Shown: positions 37,712 through 46,453 of the stretch, piece by piece
How positions within the stretch are numbered: position 1 is the stretch's first letter
Layout: the number at the start of each line of letters is the position of its first letter
Assembly: GCA_902766255.1 (NCBI GenBank)
Contig: CACXCS010000086.1
Location: 78,859 to 142,858 of the forward strand
Direction: 5' to 3'
DNA length: 64,000 nucleotides
DNA from: an uncultured Bacteroidia bacterium
Lineage (GTDB): Bacteria > Bacteroidota > Bacteroidia > Bacteroidales > UBA932
The notes under the pieces: model-generated
What the model saw: the letters and a program-made list of their open reading frames with translations, nothing else
The model's database searches: none
What the model was told of the DNA's origin: nothing
Made by a program: the position numbers and the translations under genes

Positions 37712-39364
37712 ATGATAGAAACAAATGTACAAACCTACAACCTTGGTGGCGAGTTGTACTTGAAGATGTTGTCCCAGGGTTGTGCCCGCCTCGGCAAGAA
37801 TCGCCAGGCTGTCAACGACTTGAATGTTTTCCCGATCCCCGATGGGGATACAGGTGATAATATGTGCCTCACTCTCGAAGCTGGCTACGCACAGGCTTCC
37901 CCACTTTATGGAGCCTCCCTGGGCGAGATTGCCGGAGCGGTTTCCTCCGGCATGCTGATGGGTGCAAGGGGTAATTCAGGAGTTATCCTGTCCCGGATTT
38001 TCTCCGGCCTTGCCAAAGGTCTTGCCGGTCTGAAAGATACCGACACCAAAGGTTTCGCCGCAGCAATGGAAACCGCAGTCAAAGAAGCCTACGGAGCCGT
38101 TTCCAACCCGGTCGAAGGCACAATACTTACTGTGGTTCGCGAGGGCACTGACTCAGCAGTTCCTCAGGAGCACGAGTCTATCGAGGACTACATCGCCGCC
38201 CTTACACATGGTATGGAAGATTCCCTCGAAAAAACGCCCGAAAAACTTCAGGTACTCAAAGAGGCTGGCGTGGTTGACAGTGGCGGCGCCGGGCTGCTTC
38301 AAATTTTTTACGGTTTTCAAGATGCCCTGCTTGGCATTGAAAACAGCGAAGTAGCAAGGCCTGCAGCTACAGTGTCCAAAGTTGACCTTTCCCTTTTTGA
38401 CGAGAATACCGAGCTGAAATTCGGATACTGCACCGAGTTCCTACTGCGTCTCCAGAGCAGCAAGGTTGATCTTGATACATTCGACGAGAAGGTAATTCAA
38501 GACTATATTCTCGCCTCAGGGGATTCTGTGGTTTTTTTCCGCGAGGGTACTATCATCAAAGTCCACGTACACACCAAAACGCCTGGTGACATCCTGAGCC
38601 ACTGCCAGCGCTGGGGCGAGTTCCTTACAATCAAAATCGAGAACATGACGCTCCAGCATCATAACTCCTCCTTTGCCGAGAAGAATGAACCTGTAAAGCG
38701 CAAGGAATACGGGATTATTACCGTTGCCAGCGGCAGCGGTCTTTGCGAGGCGTTCCGCACCATAGGTGCCGACTTCGTAGTTGAAGGCGGACAAACCATG
38801 AACCCATCCGTTGCCGATTTCATACAGGCTTTCGATAGCGTTCCGGCAAATAACATTTTTGTTTTCCCAAATAATTCCAACATAGTTATGACTGCCAAAC
38901 AGGCAGCCGATATATATTCCAAGGCACGCATCATTGTTGTCCCAACCAAAGACCTTGGCCAGGGCTACGTGGCAATAGCCTCCCTGGATACCACTTCCGG
39001 CGATGCAGAATCCATAGCTTCCACAGCCGGTGAAATTGCCTCCGGAGTGGTTTGCGGATTAGTCTCCCCCGCCAGCCGCGATACCGTCAAGGACGGCGTA
39101 GATGTACACAAAGGCGGCTTCATAGGATACAGGGGCAGTGAAGTGCTGTGTAGCTCCGCCAGCCGTCTGGATGCCACTCTCGAATTGTGCAAAGCACTAG
39201 ACGCAGGTTCACACGATGTTGTACTTGTATTCGGCGGCAGCGATTCCACCGAAGATGAGGCTGCTGAGCTTTGCTCCAGACTGGGCGCTGATTATCCATG
39301 TACCGAATTTATGTATAATTACGGCGGACAAGCCGTTTATGATTACACACTGATATTATGCTGA
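37712..39364 (+). CDS. fakA: Fatty acid kinase FakA-like (DAK2/DhaL domain protein)
   Basis: A 550-aa protein of the FakA (DAK2, YloV) family. In Staphylococcus FakA phosphorylates fatty acids held by FakB to give acyl-phosphate. Seen: N-terminal DhaL-type kinase domain (1-200) with the Mg-ATP aspartates Asp44, Asp46 and Asp49 in NVFPIPDGDTGDN and GARGNSGVILS at about 84-94; a middle domain with an RLQSSKVDLD/HVHTKTPG region; and a DegV-like C-terminal domain with VPTKDLGQGYVAI. It heads a long operon, and the next gene, a FakB-like fusion, overlaps its stop by 7 nt. Confidence 0.9.
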   Translation: MIETNVQTYNLGGELYLKMLSQGCARLGKNRQAVNDLNVFPIPDGDTGDNMCLTLEAGYAQASPLYGASLGEIAGAVSSGMLMGARGNSGVILSRIFSGLAKGLAGLKDTDTKGFAAAMETAVKEAYGAVSNPVEGTILTVVREGTDSAVPQEHESIEDYIAALTHGMEDSLEKTPEKLQVLKEAGVVDSGGAGLLQIFYGFQDALLGIENSEVARPAATVSKVDLSLFDENTELKFGYCTEFLLRLQSSKVDLDTFDEKVIQDYILASGDSVVFFREGTIIKVHVHTKTPGDILSHCQRWGEFLTIKIENMTLQHHNSSFAEKNEPVKRKEYGIITVASGSGLCEAFRTIGADFVVEGGQTMNPSVADFIQAFDSVPANNIFVFPNNSNIVMTAKQAADIYSKARIIVVPTKDLGQGYVAIASLDTTSGDAESIASTAGEIASGVVCGLVSPASRDTVKDGVDVHKGGFIGYRGSEVLCSSASRLDATLELCKALDAGSHDVVLVFGGSDSTEDEAAELCSRLGADYPCTEFMYNYGGQAVYDYTLILC

Positions 39365-41352
39365 CATTATTCTCAGATTCCGATTGCGACGTGACTCCCG
39401 CAATTGCAAGGGAGTACGGTTACAAAGTAATTCCCATGCCCTACGCAGTGGACGGTAAACTCTACCATCCCTTCGTAGACAGCGAGGACTTCGACCACAA
39501 GACCTTCTACAATATGCTTCGCAAAGGCACTCTTCCTACCACAAGCGCCATAAGCGAAGCAGTTTACGTAAAGTATTTCGAGCCTGAGTTCGCTGCCGGA
39601 AACGATATTTTCTATGTCCATTTCTCGTCCGGCATGTCCAATACTTTTGCCAATATGGACATGGCCGTCAAGAACCTGCTTGCCAAGTATCCGGAACGCA
39701 AGTTCTGGTCGGTCGATACGCTCGGCATATCTGCCGAATCACTCAACATCGTCCTCGAAATAGGCGACATGTTCAAGGCTGGCAAGACTCCTGAAGAAGT
39801 GATGGAATGGGCAAAGGTGGAAGTTCAGAAATTCCCTTTGTATTTCATCGCCGACGATCTTAAATTCTTCCGCCGCAGCGGACGCGTGAGCGGCCTTGCC
39901 GCCACAATGGGTTCGTTTATCGGCATCAGGCCAGTTATCTACGTAAACGAGCAGGGCAAGATGGTCTCGATAGGCAAGGAAGTCGGCCGGGAGAAAGCCA
40001 TCAACCGTCTGGTCCAGTATGTCGAGGAACTCGGGGAGGACGTCAAGGCCCACCGCGTAGTAATCGGACACGCCGACTGCCAGGAACTCGTTGATATTCT
40101 GGTAGCCAAGCTGCGCGAGAAGTTCGGAGACGATCTCAATATCGTCGTTACGCTTGTCAATCCTACTATCGGAAGCCACTGCGGCCCCAACGGCATGGGT
40201 GTTTGCTTCCACGGCAAACACAGACAGGCCATGGTTGAAGTTCGCGAAGTCAAGACCCGCCGCCAGAGAAAAGAATTCATCGACTTTCCCCTCAAACTGT
40301 ACAAGGGCGTTCCATGGTTCTGCCCTCCGCTGTACATGGATGAGCGCAACATCTTCGGCAGCAAGAACATATATAATGACACCTGCGACACGGTATACTT
40401 TGGTGCCTATCGTAACGGGCGCATGGTCGGACGCATCTGCGGAATAATCCAGAAAGCTGCAAACCAGAAGAACAACGAAAAGCGGGTACGGTTCGGCCGT
40501 TTCGATGCCATCGACGACCAGGAAGTGGCCGACGCCCTTTTCAAAGCCGTAGAGACCTGGGCTGTCGCCAAAGGTATGGATACCGCACACGGCCCCCTGG
40601 GCTTCTCCGACCTCGAGAGGGAGGGGCTTCTGATCGAAGGCTTCGACCAGCCAAACACCTTTGAAGAGCAGTACAACTTCCCTTACTACCAGAAACTTAT
40701 CGAGGCCAACGGCTACACCAAGGAAGTGGACTGGACCGAAAGCAAACTCACCGTTCCCGCCGAGTATGACGGAAGCCTCGAGAAACTCGGCGACTTTGTA
40801 ATGAAGCGCTACAAGCTCCGCCTTGGGCCGGCCAAAAACGTCAACGACTTCATTGACAAGTATGCTGACGGTCTATTTGACCTTATTGACAAATCGTACG
40901 ACCATCTGTATGGAACAGTGCCTTTTACGGACGCCATGAAAAAGCAGATGATCGATGGTTTCAAGTTCATCGTGGACCTGCGCTTCGTTGCGGTAATTCT
41001 TAACGAAGAAGACAAGATAGTTGCCTTCGGTATATGCTTCCCAAGCATTATCGACGCATTACGCCCGTCCGACGGCCATATCACCGTGCCGATGCTGCTG
41101 CGTTTCCTTAAGGCAAAGAGTCATCCGCGTGTCATAGACCTTGGTCTTGTTGGAGTTGACCCCGAGTACCTGAACAAAGGTATCAGTGCCGTATTTGCCG
41201 CTGCTCTCATGAAAATGCTCAAGGAGGACGGCATCGAATACGCTGAAACCAACCTTAACCTCGAGGACAACTACGACATTCAGAATCTCTGGAAGCACTT
41301 CGGGCGCGTCAATCACAAAAAGCGCCGCGCATTCGTAAAGAAACTCGTATGA
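39358..41352 (+). CDS. DegV (FakB-like) domain fused to a GNAT-like acyltransferase
   Basis: A 664-aa two-part protein. Residues 1-287 are a DegV/FakB fatty-acid-binding domain: SDSDCDVTP at 6-14, TTSAIS at 61-66, FRRSGRVSG at 171-179 and GSHCGPNGMG at 272-281, the expected core motifs including the late His. From about 293 to the end it matches GNAT-like proteins known to me as separate proteins of about 370 aa (FIDFPLKLYKG, GRICGII, ending in GLVGVDPEYLNKGISAVFAAAL, the acyl-CoA loop region). No stop or frameshift separates the parts. It overlaps fakA by 7 nt and plsX by 4 nt, which points to a role in acyl-phosphate or acyl-ACP metabolism. The acyl acceptor of the GNAT half is unknown. Confidence 0.85.
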   Translation: MLTLFSDSDCDVTPAIAREYGYKVIPMPYAVDGKLYHPFVDSEDFDHKTFYNMLRKGTLPTTSAISEAVYVKYFEPEFAAGNDIFYVHFSSGMSNTFANMDMAVKNLLAKYPERKFWSVDTLGISAESLNIVLEIGDMFKAGKTPEEVMEWAKVEVQKFPLYFIADDLKFFRRSGRVSGLAATMGSFIGIRPVIYVNEQGKMVSIGKEVGREKAINRLVQYVEELGEDVKAHRVVIGHADCQELVDILVAKLREKFGDDLNIVVTLVNPTIGSHCGPNGMGVCFHGKHRQAMVEVREVKTRRQRKEFIDFPLKLYKGVPWFCPPLYMDERNIFGSKNIYNDTCDTVYFGAYRNGRMVGRICGIIQKAANQKNNEKRVRFGRFDAIDDQEVADALFKAVETWAVAKGMDTAHGPLGFSDLEREGLLIEGFDQPNTFEEQYNFPYYQKLIEANGYTKEVDWTESKLTVPAEYDGSLEKLGDFVMKRYKLRLGPAKNVNDFIDKYADGLFDLIDKSYDHLYGTVPFTDAMKKQMIDGFKFIVDLRFVAVILNEEDKIVAFGICFPSIIDALRPSDGHITVPMLLRFLKAKSHPRVIDLGLVGVDPEYLNKGISAVFAAALMKMLKEDGIEYAETNLNLEDNYDIQNLWKHFGRVNHKKRRAFVKKLV

Positions 41353-42368
41353 TAAAGATCCTTATAGACTGCTTTGGCGGCGACCACAGCCCCGAAGCCA
41401 ATGTTGACGGAGCCCTTGCCGCTCTTGAATTGCTTCCCGACCTGCAGCTCGTGCTGAGCGGAGACCAGCCAGTCCTTGAAAGCCTGCTCAAAACGCGCAG
41501 CTACGATGGTTCCCGCATCGAAATCCTCCATGCACCGCAGGTTATCGGCTGCGACGAACGTCCTACCGACGTAATACGCCTTAAGCGGGATTCTTCTATG
41601 GTCAAAGCCATACGCATGCTGCGCGATGATGATTCAGTGGCAGCGATGGTCAGCACAGGCTCGACGGGAGCGCTTGTGGCTGCCGCACTTACCCGCATCG
41701 GCCGTTTAGAAGGTATAATCCGCCCGGCCTTCTGCCCCCTTCTGCCCACAATGAACGGCGGAATAGTAGGAGTGTGCGACAGCGGAGCCAATGTGGAAGT
41801 TACTCCAGAACACCTCAGGCAATTTGCCATCATGGCCTCGCTGTACATGGAGAATGTTTACGATGTTCCAAAGCCCCGCGTGGCCCTTCTCAACGTCGGC
41901 AAAGAGGCTGAAAAAGGCGACGAACTGCGCCAGACTGCATATAAGTTGCTCAGCGAGACCAAGGAGCTCAATTTTGTCGGCAACATGGAAAGCCGCGACC
42001 TGTTGAGCGGGAACTACGATGTAGTTGTGGCAGACGGCTTCAGCGGAAACGTGCTGGTCAAAACTACAGAAGGTACTGCTCTTGAACTTCTCAAGAAGCT
42101 CAAATCCGACATTTATTCAAAAATGATATACAAGCTTGGCGCCGCTCTTATGGCCAAAATGTTCAAGGATGAAAAAGAGTTCTTCAACTATCAGAACTAT
42201 GGAGGAAGCGTCCTCCTCGGCACATCCAAAGTCATTGTCAAAGGGCATGGAAGCAGCAAGGCAAAGTCTGTTCAGAAGTGCATCGAACAAGCTTACAAGA
42301 TGCAGCTCAGTGCCCTCGGGCCCAAGATTGAAGAAGTTATTGGAAAATACGAACACTACGAATATTAA
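41349..42368 (+). CDS. plsX: Phosphate acyltransferase PlsX
   Basis: PlsX interconverts acyl-ACP and acyl-phosphate, which PlsY then uses to make lysophosphatidic acid. The 339-aa product is normal in length. Seen: DCFGGDHSPE at 7-16, STGSTGALVAAAL, VGVCDSGANVEVTPEHL and DGFSGNVLVKTTEG, all typical of PlsX. In most bacteria plsX sits with rpmF and fabH; here it follows fakA and the DegV-GNAT fusion by overlapping start and stop codons and precedes an ACP gene by 5 nt. Confidence 0.96.
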   Translation: MIKILIDCFGGDHSPEANVDGALAALELLPDLQLVLSGDQPVLESLLKTRSYDGSRIEILHAPQVIGCDERPTDVIRLKRDSSMVKAIRMLRDDDSVAAMVSTGSTGALVAAALTRIGRLEGIIRPAFCPLLPTMNGGIVGVCDSGANVEVTPEHLRQFAIMASLYMENVYDVPKPRVALLNVGKEAEKGDELRQTAYKLLSETKELNFVGNMESRDLLSGNYDVVVADGFSGNVLVKTTEGTALELLKKLKSDIYSKMIYKLGAALMAKMFKDEKEFFNYQNYGGSVLLGTSKVIVKGHGSSKAKSVQKCIEQAYKMQLSALGPKIEEVIGKYEHYEY

Positions 42369-42373
42369 CAGCC

Positions 42374-42601
42374 ATGTTTGAAGAAGTCAAGGCCATTCTG
42401 GCCAAACAGCTGAGGCGCGACCCCCAGACTATCACTCTCCAGTCCGAGATAAAAAAAGACCTCGGAGCCGACTCTCTGGACATCCTGCAACTCCTGATGC
42501 GGGTGGAAGACGAATACGGCATTGTCATTCCCGACCAGGAACTGGCCGGTTTCAAGACAGTTGCCAATGTGGTTGCATTCCTTGACAAACAACCCAAATA
42601 G
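42374..42601 (+). CDS. Acyl carrier protein
   Basis: A 75-aa acyl carrier protein. Seen: GADSLDILQL with Ser34 as the expected 4'-phosphopantetheine site, followed by VEDEYGIVIPDQEL (helix II-III region). It is separate from fatty acid synthesis genes such as fabF or fabD in this window, so it may be a second, dedicated ACP for the FakA/PlsX pathway rather than the main AcpP (inference). Confidence 0.92.
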   Translation: MFEEVKAILAKQLRRDPQTITLQSEIKKDLGADSLDILQLLMRVEDEYGIVIPDQELAGFKTVANVVAFLDKQPK

Positions 42602-42609
42602 CATTTATT

Positions 42610-43152
42610 ATGGATAAGGTTACTCTTCACGACAAGACTTTCCGGAAATTCATCTACAACTCCCGCATCATGGAAGCCATCGAGGAGGTGGCAGAACGCA
42701 TCAACGCTGACTTCGAGGGTTGTGAAGATATTCCAGTAGTAATCTGCACTTTGAACGGAGCGCTCCCCTTCACCGGCGAGCTCTTCATGCGCCTGAAATT
42801 CAATTGCGAACTTGGCAGTGTAAAACTAAGTTCATACCGCGGCACCTCCAGCACAGGCACAGTCCTTACTGTCCAGGGTCTTACCGAAGAAGTTGCCGGC
42901 AAGCGGGTGATTGCATGCGAGGATATCGTTGATACAGGCAATACTATCCTGGCGCTCAGGGAGTTGCTACTGGCAAACGGTGCTACCGAAGTACGCATAG
43001 CCACCATGATGCTCAAGCCCGACATCTACGACAAAGATATCAAACTGGACTACGTGGGAATGGAGATACCTAATGACTTTATAGTGGGTTATGGCTTGGA
43101 CTACAATGGCCTGGGCCGCAATCTCAAGGATATTTACGTTCTGGACAAATGA
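42610..43152 (+). CDS. hpt: Hypoxanthine phosphoribosyltransferase
   Basis: A 180-aa type I phosphoribosyltransferase that salvages hypoxanthine and guanine with PRPP. Seen: the PRPP-binding loop VIACEDIVDTGNTILAL (about 98-114) and the late FIVGYGLDYNGLGRN segment. It overlaps adk by 4 nt, giving a small purine salvage pair within the operon. Confidence 0.95.
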   Translation: MDKVTLHDKTFRKFIYNSRIMEAIEEVAERINADFEGCEDIPVVICTLNGALPFTGELFMRLKFNCELGSVKLSSYRGTSSTGTVLTVQGLTEEVAGKRVIACEDIVDTGNTILALRELLLANGATEVRIATMMLKPDIYDKDIKLDYVGMEIPNDFIVGYGLDYNGLGRNLKDIYVLDK

Positions 43153-43724
43153 AATACTACGTTCTTTTCGGGCCTCCCGGAGCTGGCAAGGGCACCCATG
43201 CAGGAGCTCTCGCCCAGAAGTATAATCTTAAGCACCTCTCTACCGGAGAGTTGCTCAGGGCCGAAATCGCCGCAGGCTCCCCCCTCGGCATCCAGGCTCG
43301 CGACCTCATCGCCGCCGGCAACTTAGTTCCCGACGAGGTTGTAGAAGGCATGATCGAAGCCGCATTCGATTCCATTAAGGATGTTGACGGATTCCTGCTG
43401 GACGGATTCCCCCGTACACTCCCCCAGGCAGAAGCCCTTGACAGGATTACCGCTGCCCGCAACAGCGAAGTGACGGGTGTCATTTCCATCATGATTCCCG
43501 ACGAAGAAGTATTCCGCAGAATTGCCCGCAGGGCTGAAATCGAAGGCCGCGCGGACGATGCGTCCCAAGCCACTATCGCACATCGCATCGAAACTTACCA
43601 CGCTCAGACAGAGCCTCTTATCGAATACTACCGGAATGCCGGAAAGTATCACGAGGTCAATGGATACCCCGGAACTATAGAGGAAGTTCGAGAGCGCGTA
43701 TTGACAATGGTAGAAAGCATTTAG
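43149..43724 (+). CDS. adk: Adenylate kinase, short type
   Basis: A 191-aa adenylate kinase that interconverts AMP, ADP and ATP. Seen: P-loop GPPGAGKGTH at 7-16 (the usual Gln after GKGT is His here), LSTGELLRAEIA, DGFPRT and the LID region RIARRAEIEGRADD, which is the short form without the zinc-finger insertion. Coupled to hpt by ATGA. Confidence 0.96.
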   Translation: MKYYVLFGPPGAGKGTHAGALAQKYNLKHLSTGELLRAEIAAGSPLGIQARDLIAAGNLVPDEVVEGMIEAAFDSIKDVDGFLLDGFPRTLPQAEALDRITAARNSEVTGVISIMIPDEEVFRRIARRAEIEGRADDASQATIAHRIETYHAQTEPLIEYYRNAGKYHEVNGYPGTIEEVRERVLTMVESI

Positions 43725-43727
43725 AAT

Positions 43728-44774
43728 ATGGCGGCACGCCAAAAAGAAGATACTGCGGCCCTGAGCCGGCAACTGATAAATGACGCCCTTGCCGGGGTGT
43801 TCAAGCCGGTGTATGTCCTTATGGGCGACGAGCCATACTACCCCGAACTGGTGTGCCAGGCCATCATCGACAACTGCATCGACGAATTCGGCAAAGACTT
43901 CAACGAAACTATCTGTTACGGCGCTGACGTCACTCCTGAACAGGTTGTCACGGCTGCCCGTCGCTACCCAATGATGGCTGACCGTCAGCTGGTTGTTGTC
44001 AAGGAGGCGCAGATGATGAAAGGCAGCGACGAGATAGCTGTCTACCTCGATGCGCCCCTTGACTCGACAGTTCTGGTACTGCTGCTGCGCGGTGCCTCGC
44101 TGGACAAGCGCAAGGCTCTGTACAAGGCAGCGCAAAAGGTAGGCGCAGTGCTTGACAGCCCCGCACTTCGCGACTATGAGATGCCGGCATGGATCAGCAG
44201 GTATTATCAGGAGCATGGGCTCAACATCGACCCCGAAGCGGCCGCTCTCTTCGCGGAGTCAGTCGGAACCGAATTGTCAACCATCGCAGTGGAAACAGAC
44301 AAGCTGCTTAAGAATCTTCCAGAAGGAGCAAAAGATGTATCTATAGCAGATATTGAGAAGAATGTTGGTATCTCCCGGCAGTTCAGCATCTTCGAACTGA
44401 CAAAAGAACTATCGTTCAGGCATTCTGGGAGAGCTCTGAAGATAGCTGCGCATCTTGGTACTGCTGCCCGTTTCAACATGCCTCAGGCCGTAAGTGCTCT
44501 TTATATGCACTTCTACCGAATTCTAAAATATTCGGTTCTTGTTTCACGAGGAGGGCAGGTTTCGCCCGATGAAAAAGCGTCCGCACTCGCCGGAGTCAAT
44601 CCTTATTTTTATCGTGAATACGACACTGCTGTCCGCAACTACCCTCTCCCAAAGGCCCAGGCTGTAATTTCACTCCTTTGTGAATACGATTTCTTGGCCA
44701 AGGGCGGAGACGGAGGTGCCGCCACTCCAGACGAGCTGCTCATAGAGTTGGTTGCTAAAATCCTGAGCGTATGA
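43728..44774 (+). CDS. holA: DNA polymerase III delta subunit
   Basis: A 348-aa clamp-loader subunit that opens the sliding clamp. Seen: the N-terminal VYVLMGDEPYYPELVCQAI segment and PMMADRQLVVVKEA, both typical of HolA, with an alpha-helical collar domain at the end. There is no Walker A motif, as expected for delta. It overlaps the transporter gene by 4 nt. Confidence 0.92.
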   Translation: MAARQKEDTAALSRQLINDALAGVFKPVYVLMGDEPYYPELVCQAIIDNCIDEFGKDFNETICYGADVTPEQVVTAARRYPMMADRQLVVVKEAQMMKGSDEIAVYLDAPLDSTVLVLLLRGASLDKRKALYKAAQKVGAVLDSPALRDYEMPAWISRYYQEHGLNIDPEAAALFAESVGTELSTIAVETDKLLKNLPEGAKDVSIADIEKNVGISRQFSIFELTKELSFRHSGRALKIAAHLGTAARFNMPQAVSALYMHFYRILKYSVLVSRGGQVSPDEKASALAGVNPYFYREYDTAVRNYPLPKAQAVISLLCEYDFLAKGGDGGAATPDELLIELVAKILSV

Positions 44775-46450
44775 GTTTTATTCTGTCGGGAAGCACAGCC
44801 GGAGCAATCTTGATTCTGGCGTTGGTTATAGCATCAGGTCTGTATCTTGGGCGATTCAAAGTCAAAGGCATTTCCCTTGGCTCTACTTGGATTCTCTTTG
44901 TAGGTATAGCCCTGAGCCATTTCGGACTGCGCATCAATCCTACTATCCTCTCGTTCATAAAGGATTTTGGCTTGATACTCTTTGTATTCGCCATTGGACT
45001 GCAGGTCGGCCCCGGCTTCTTCAGGTCGTTCCGTAAAGACGGTCTGTCCATGAACCTGCTGGCCATAGGGCTCGTGCTTCTGGCAGTGCTAACCACTTAT
45101 GTCATTCATGTCATTACAGGTGAGGACCTTTCTATAATGACCGGCATAATGTCGGGGGCCGTAACCAATACTCCCGGCCTTGGTGCTGCACAGCAGACAA
45201 TTTCCGACGCTACGATTGCGTCCGGCGGCACATTGGAAGCGGCCGAATCCGCCTCTTCCAGCATCGCATCCGCTTATGCTGTCGCCTATCCTCTGGGGGT
45301 GCTGGGCGCTTTGTTGATGCTTGTTGTATTCCGCGCCATCTGCAGGGTAAACATAGAGAAAGAGAAGGAAAAAGCCAAAGAAGGTTATGACCCGGCCAAT
45401 GCTTATCGAATCGCCTGCAAAGTTGAGAATCCGGCAATCTTCGGAAAGTCGCTTCGTGATATTGTCGGGGAGAACAATGCCGACCATCTTGTTGTATCGC
45501 GAATGATGAGCGGATCCGAGGTGTTCTTCCCCGACCTTGACCGTCCTTTGAAAGAGGGCGACAAATTATTGGTAGTCACCGATATAGAGCACAAGGAGAA
45601 AGTCGCCATTGTTTTCGGTGAGACCTTCCCGGTCAACATGAAGGACTGGATGCGTCCGGGCACCCAGCTGGTCAACCGCAGGCTTTCTATAACGAAAAGC
45701 GCCATTACAGGCATGAGCCTGCGCAAACTCAACATCCGCCAGAAATACGGTGTAACCGTAACCCGGATCCTGCGAGGCGGTGTCGACCTTCAGGCTGATC
45801 CTAATCTTATACTTCAGGTTGGCGACAGCATTCAGGTCGTCGGTCCCGACGAGAGCATAGAGCACCTGGCCGCTCTTGTCGGTAACCAGCCCGAGACCCT
45901 GCGCAAGCCCAATCTCGTGCCTATTTTCTTCGGAATAGCAGTCGGAGTGCTTGTAGGACTTATCCCCATACATCTTCACTCCATGCCCCAGCCGCTTAAG
46001 CTGGGCCTTGCGGGCGGACCATTGATTGTGGCCATTCTGCTGGGATATTTCGGTCCCAAACTGCGTATTACCACGTATACGGCGCTTAGCGCCAACCTTA
46101 TGATACGTGAAATGGGAATTTCCCTTTTCATGGCAGCCGTGGGTCTGGGTGCTGGCGAGAACTTCGTCTCCAGCCTTGTTAACGGAGGATACATATGGGT
46201 ACTCTATGGCGCCATCATCACCCTGCTGCCAATGAGCATCATCGCCTTCCTTGCCAGGGTCGCATTCAAGATGGATTTCTTCAAAATTTGCGGCCTGCTT
46301 GCCGGAGGCACTACAGATCCGGCACTCCTTGCTTTCTCCGAACAAGCTTACGGCAGCAGCCGCATAGCTGTCAATTATGCCACCGTATACCCCCTGACTA
46401 TGTTCTTGCGTGTGGTGGCAGCACAAGTTCTGATAATGATAATGCTTTAA
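44771..46450 (+). CDS. AspT/YidE family transporter with two RCK-C domains
   Basis: A 559-aa inner-membrane transporter of the aspartate:alanine exchanger superfamily. Seen: about five N-terminal helices (1-180) with SGAVTNTPGLGAAQQT, two cytosolic TrkA-C/RCK-C domains (about 200-290 and 295-375), and about five C-terminal helices with GGPLIVAILLGYFGP and the mirror motif CGLLAGGTTDPALLAF, so the two halves are duplicated. Substrate not known; in E. coli YidE and YbjL are also unassigned. It is coupled to holA, and the next gene begins 3 nt after its stop. Confidence 0.9.
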   Translation: MSFILSGSTAGAILILALVIASGLYLGRFKVKGISLGSTWILFVGIALSHFGLRINPTILSFIKDFGLILFVFAIGLQVGPGFFRSFRKDGLSMNLLAIGLVLLAVLTTYVIHVITGEDLSIMTGIMSGAVTNTPGLGAAQQTISDATIASGGTLEAAESASSSIASAYAVAYPLGVLGALLMLVVFRAICRVNIEKEKEKAKEGYDPANAYRIACKVENPAIFGKSLRDIVGENNADHLVVSRMMSGSEVFFPDLDRPLKEGDKLLVVTDIEHKEKVAIVFGETFPVNMKDWMRPGTQLVNRRLSITKSAITGMSLRKLNIRQKYGVTVTRILRGGVDLQADPNLILQVGDSIQVVGPDESIEHLAALVGNQPETLRKPNLVPIFFGIAVGVLVGLIPIHLHSMPQPLKLGLAGGPLIVAILLGYFGPKLRITTYTALSANLMIREMGISLFMAAVGLGAGENFVSSLVNGGYIWVLYGAIITLLPMSIIAFLARVAFKMDFFKICGLLAGGTTDPALLAFSEQAYGSSRIAVNYATVYPLTMFLRVVAAQVLIMIML

Positions 46451-46453
46451 CAT

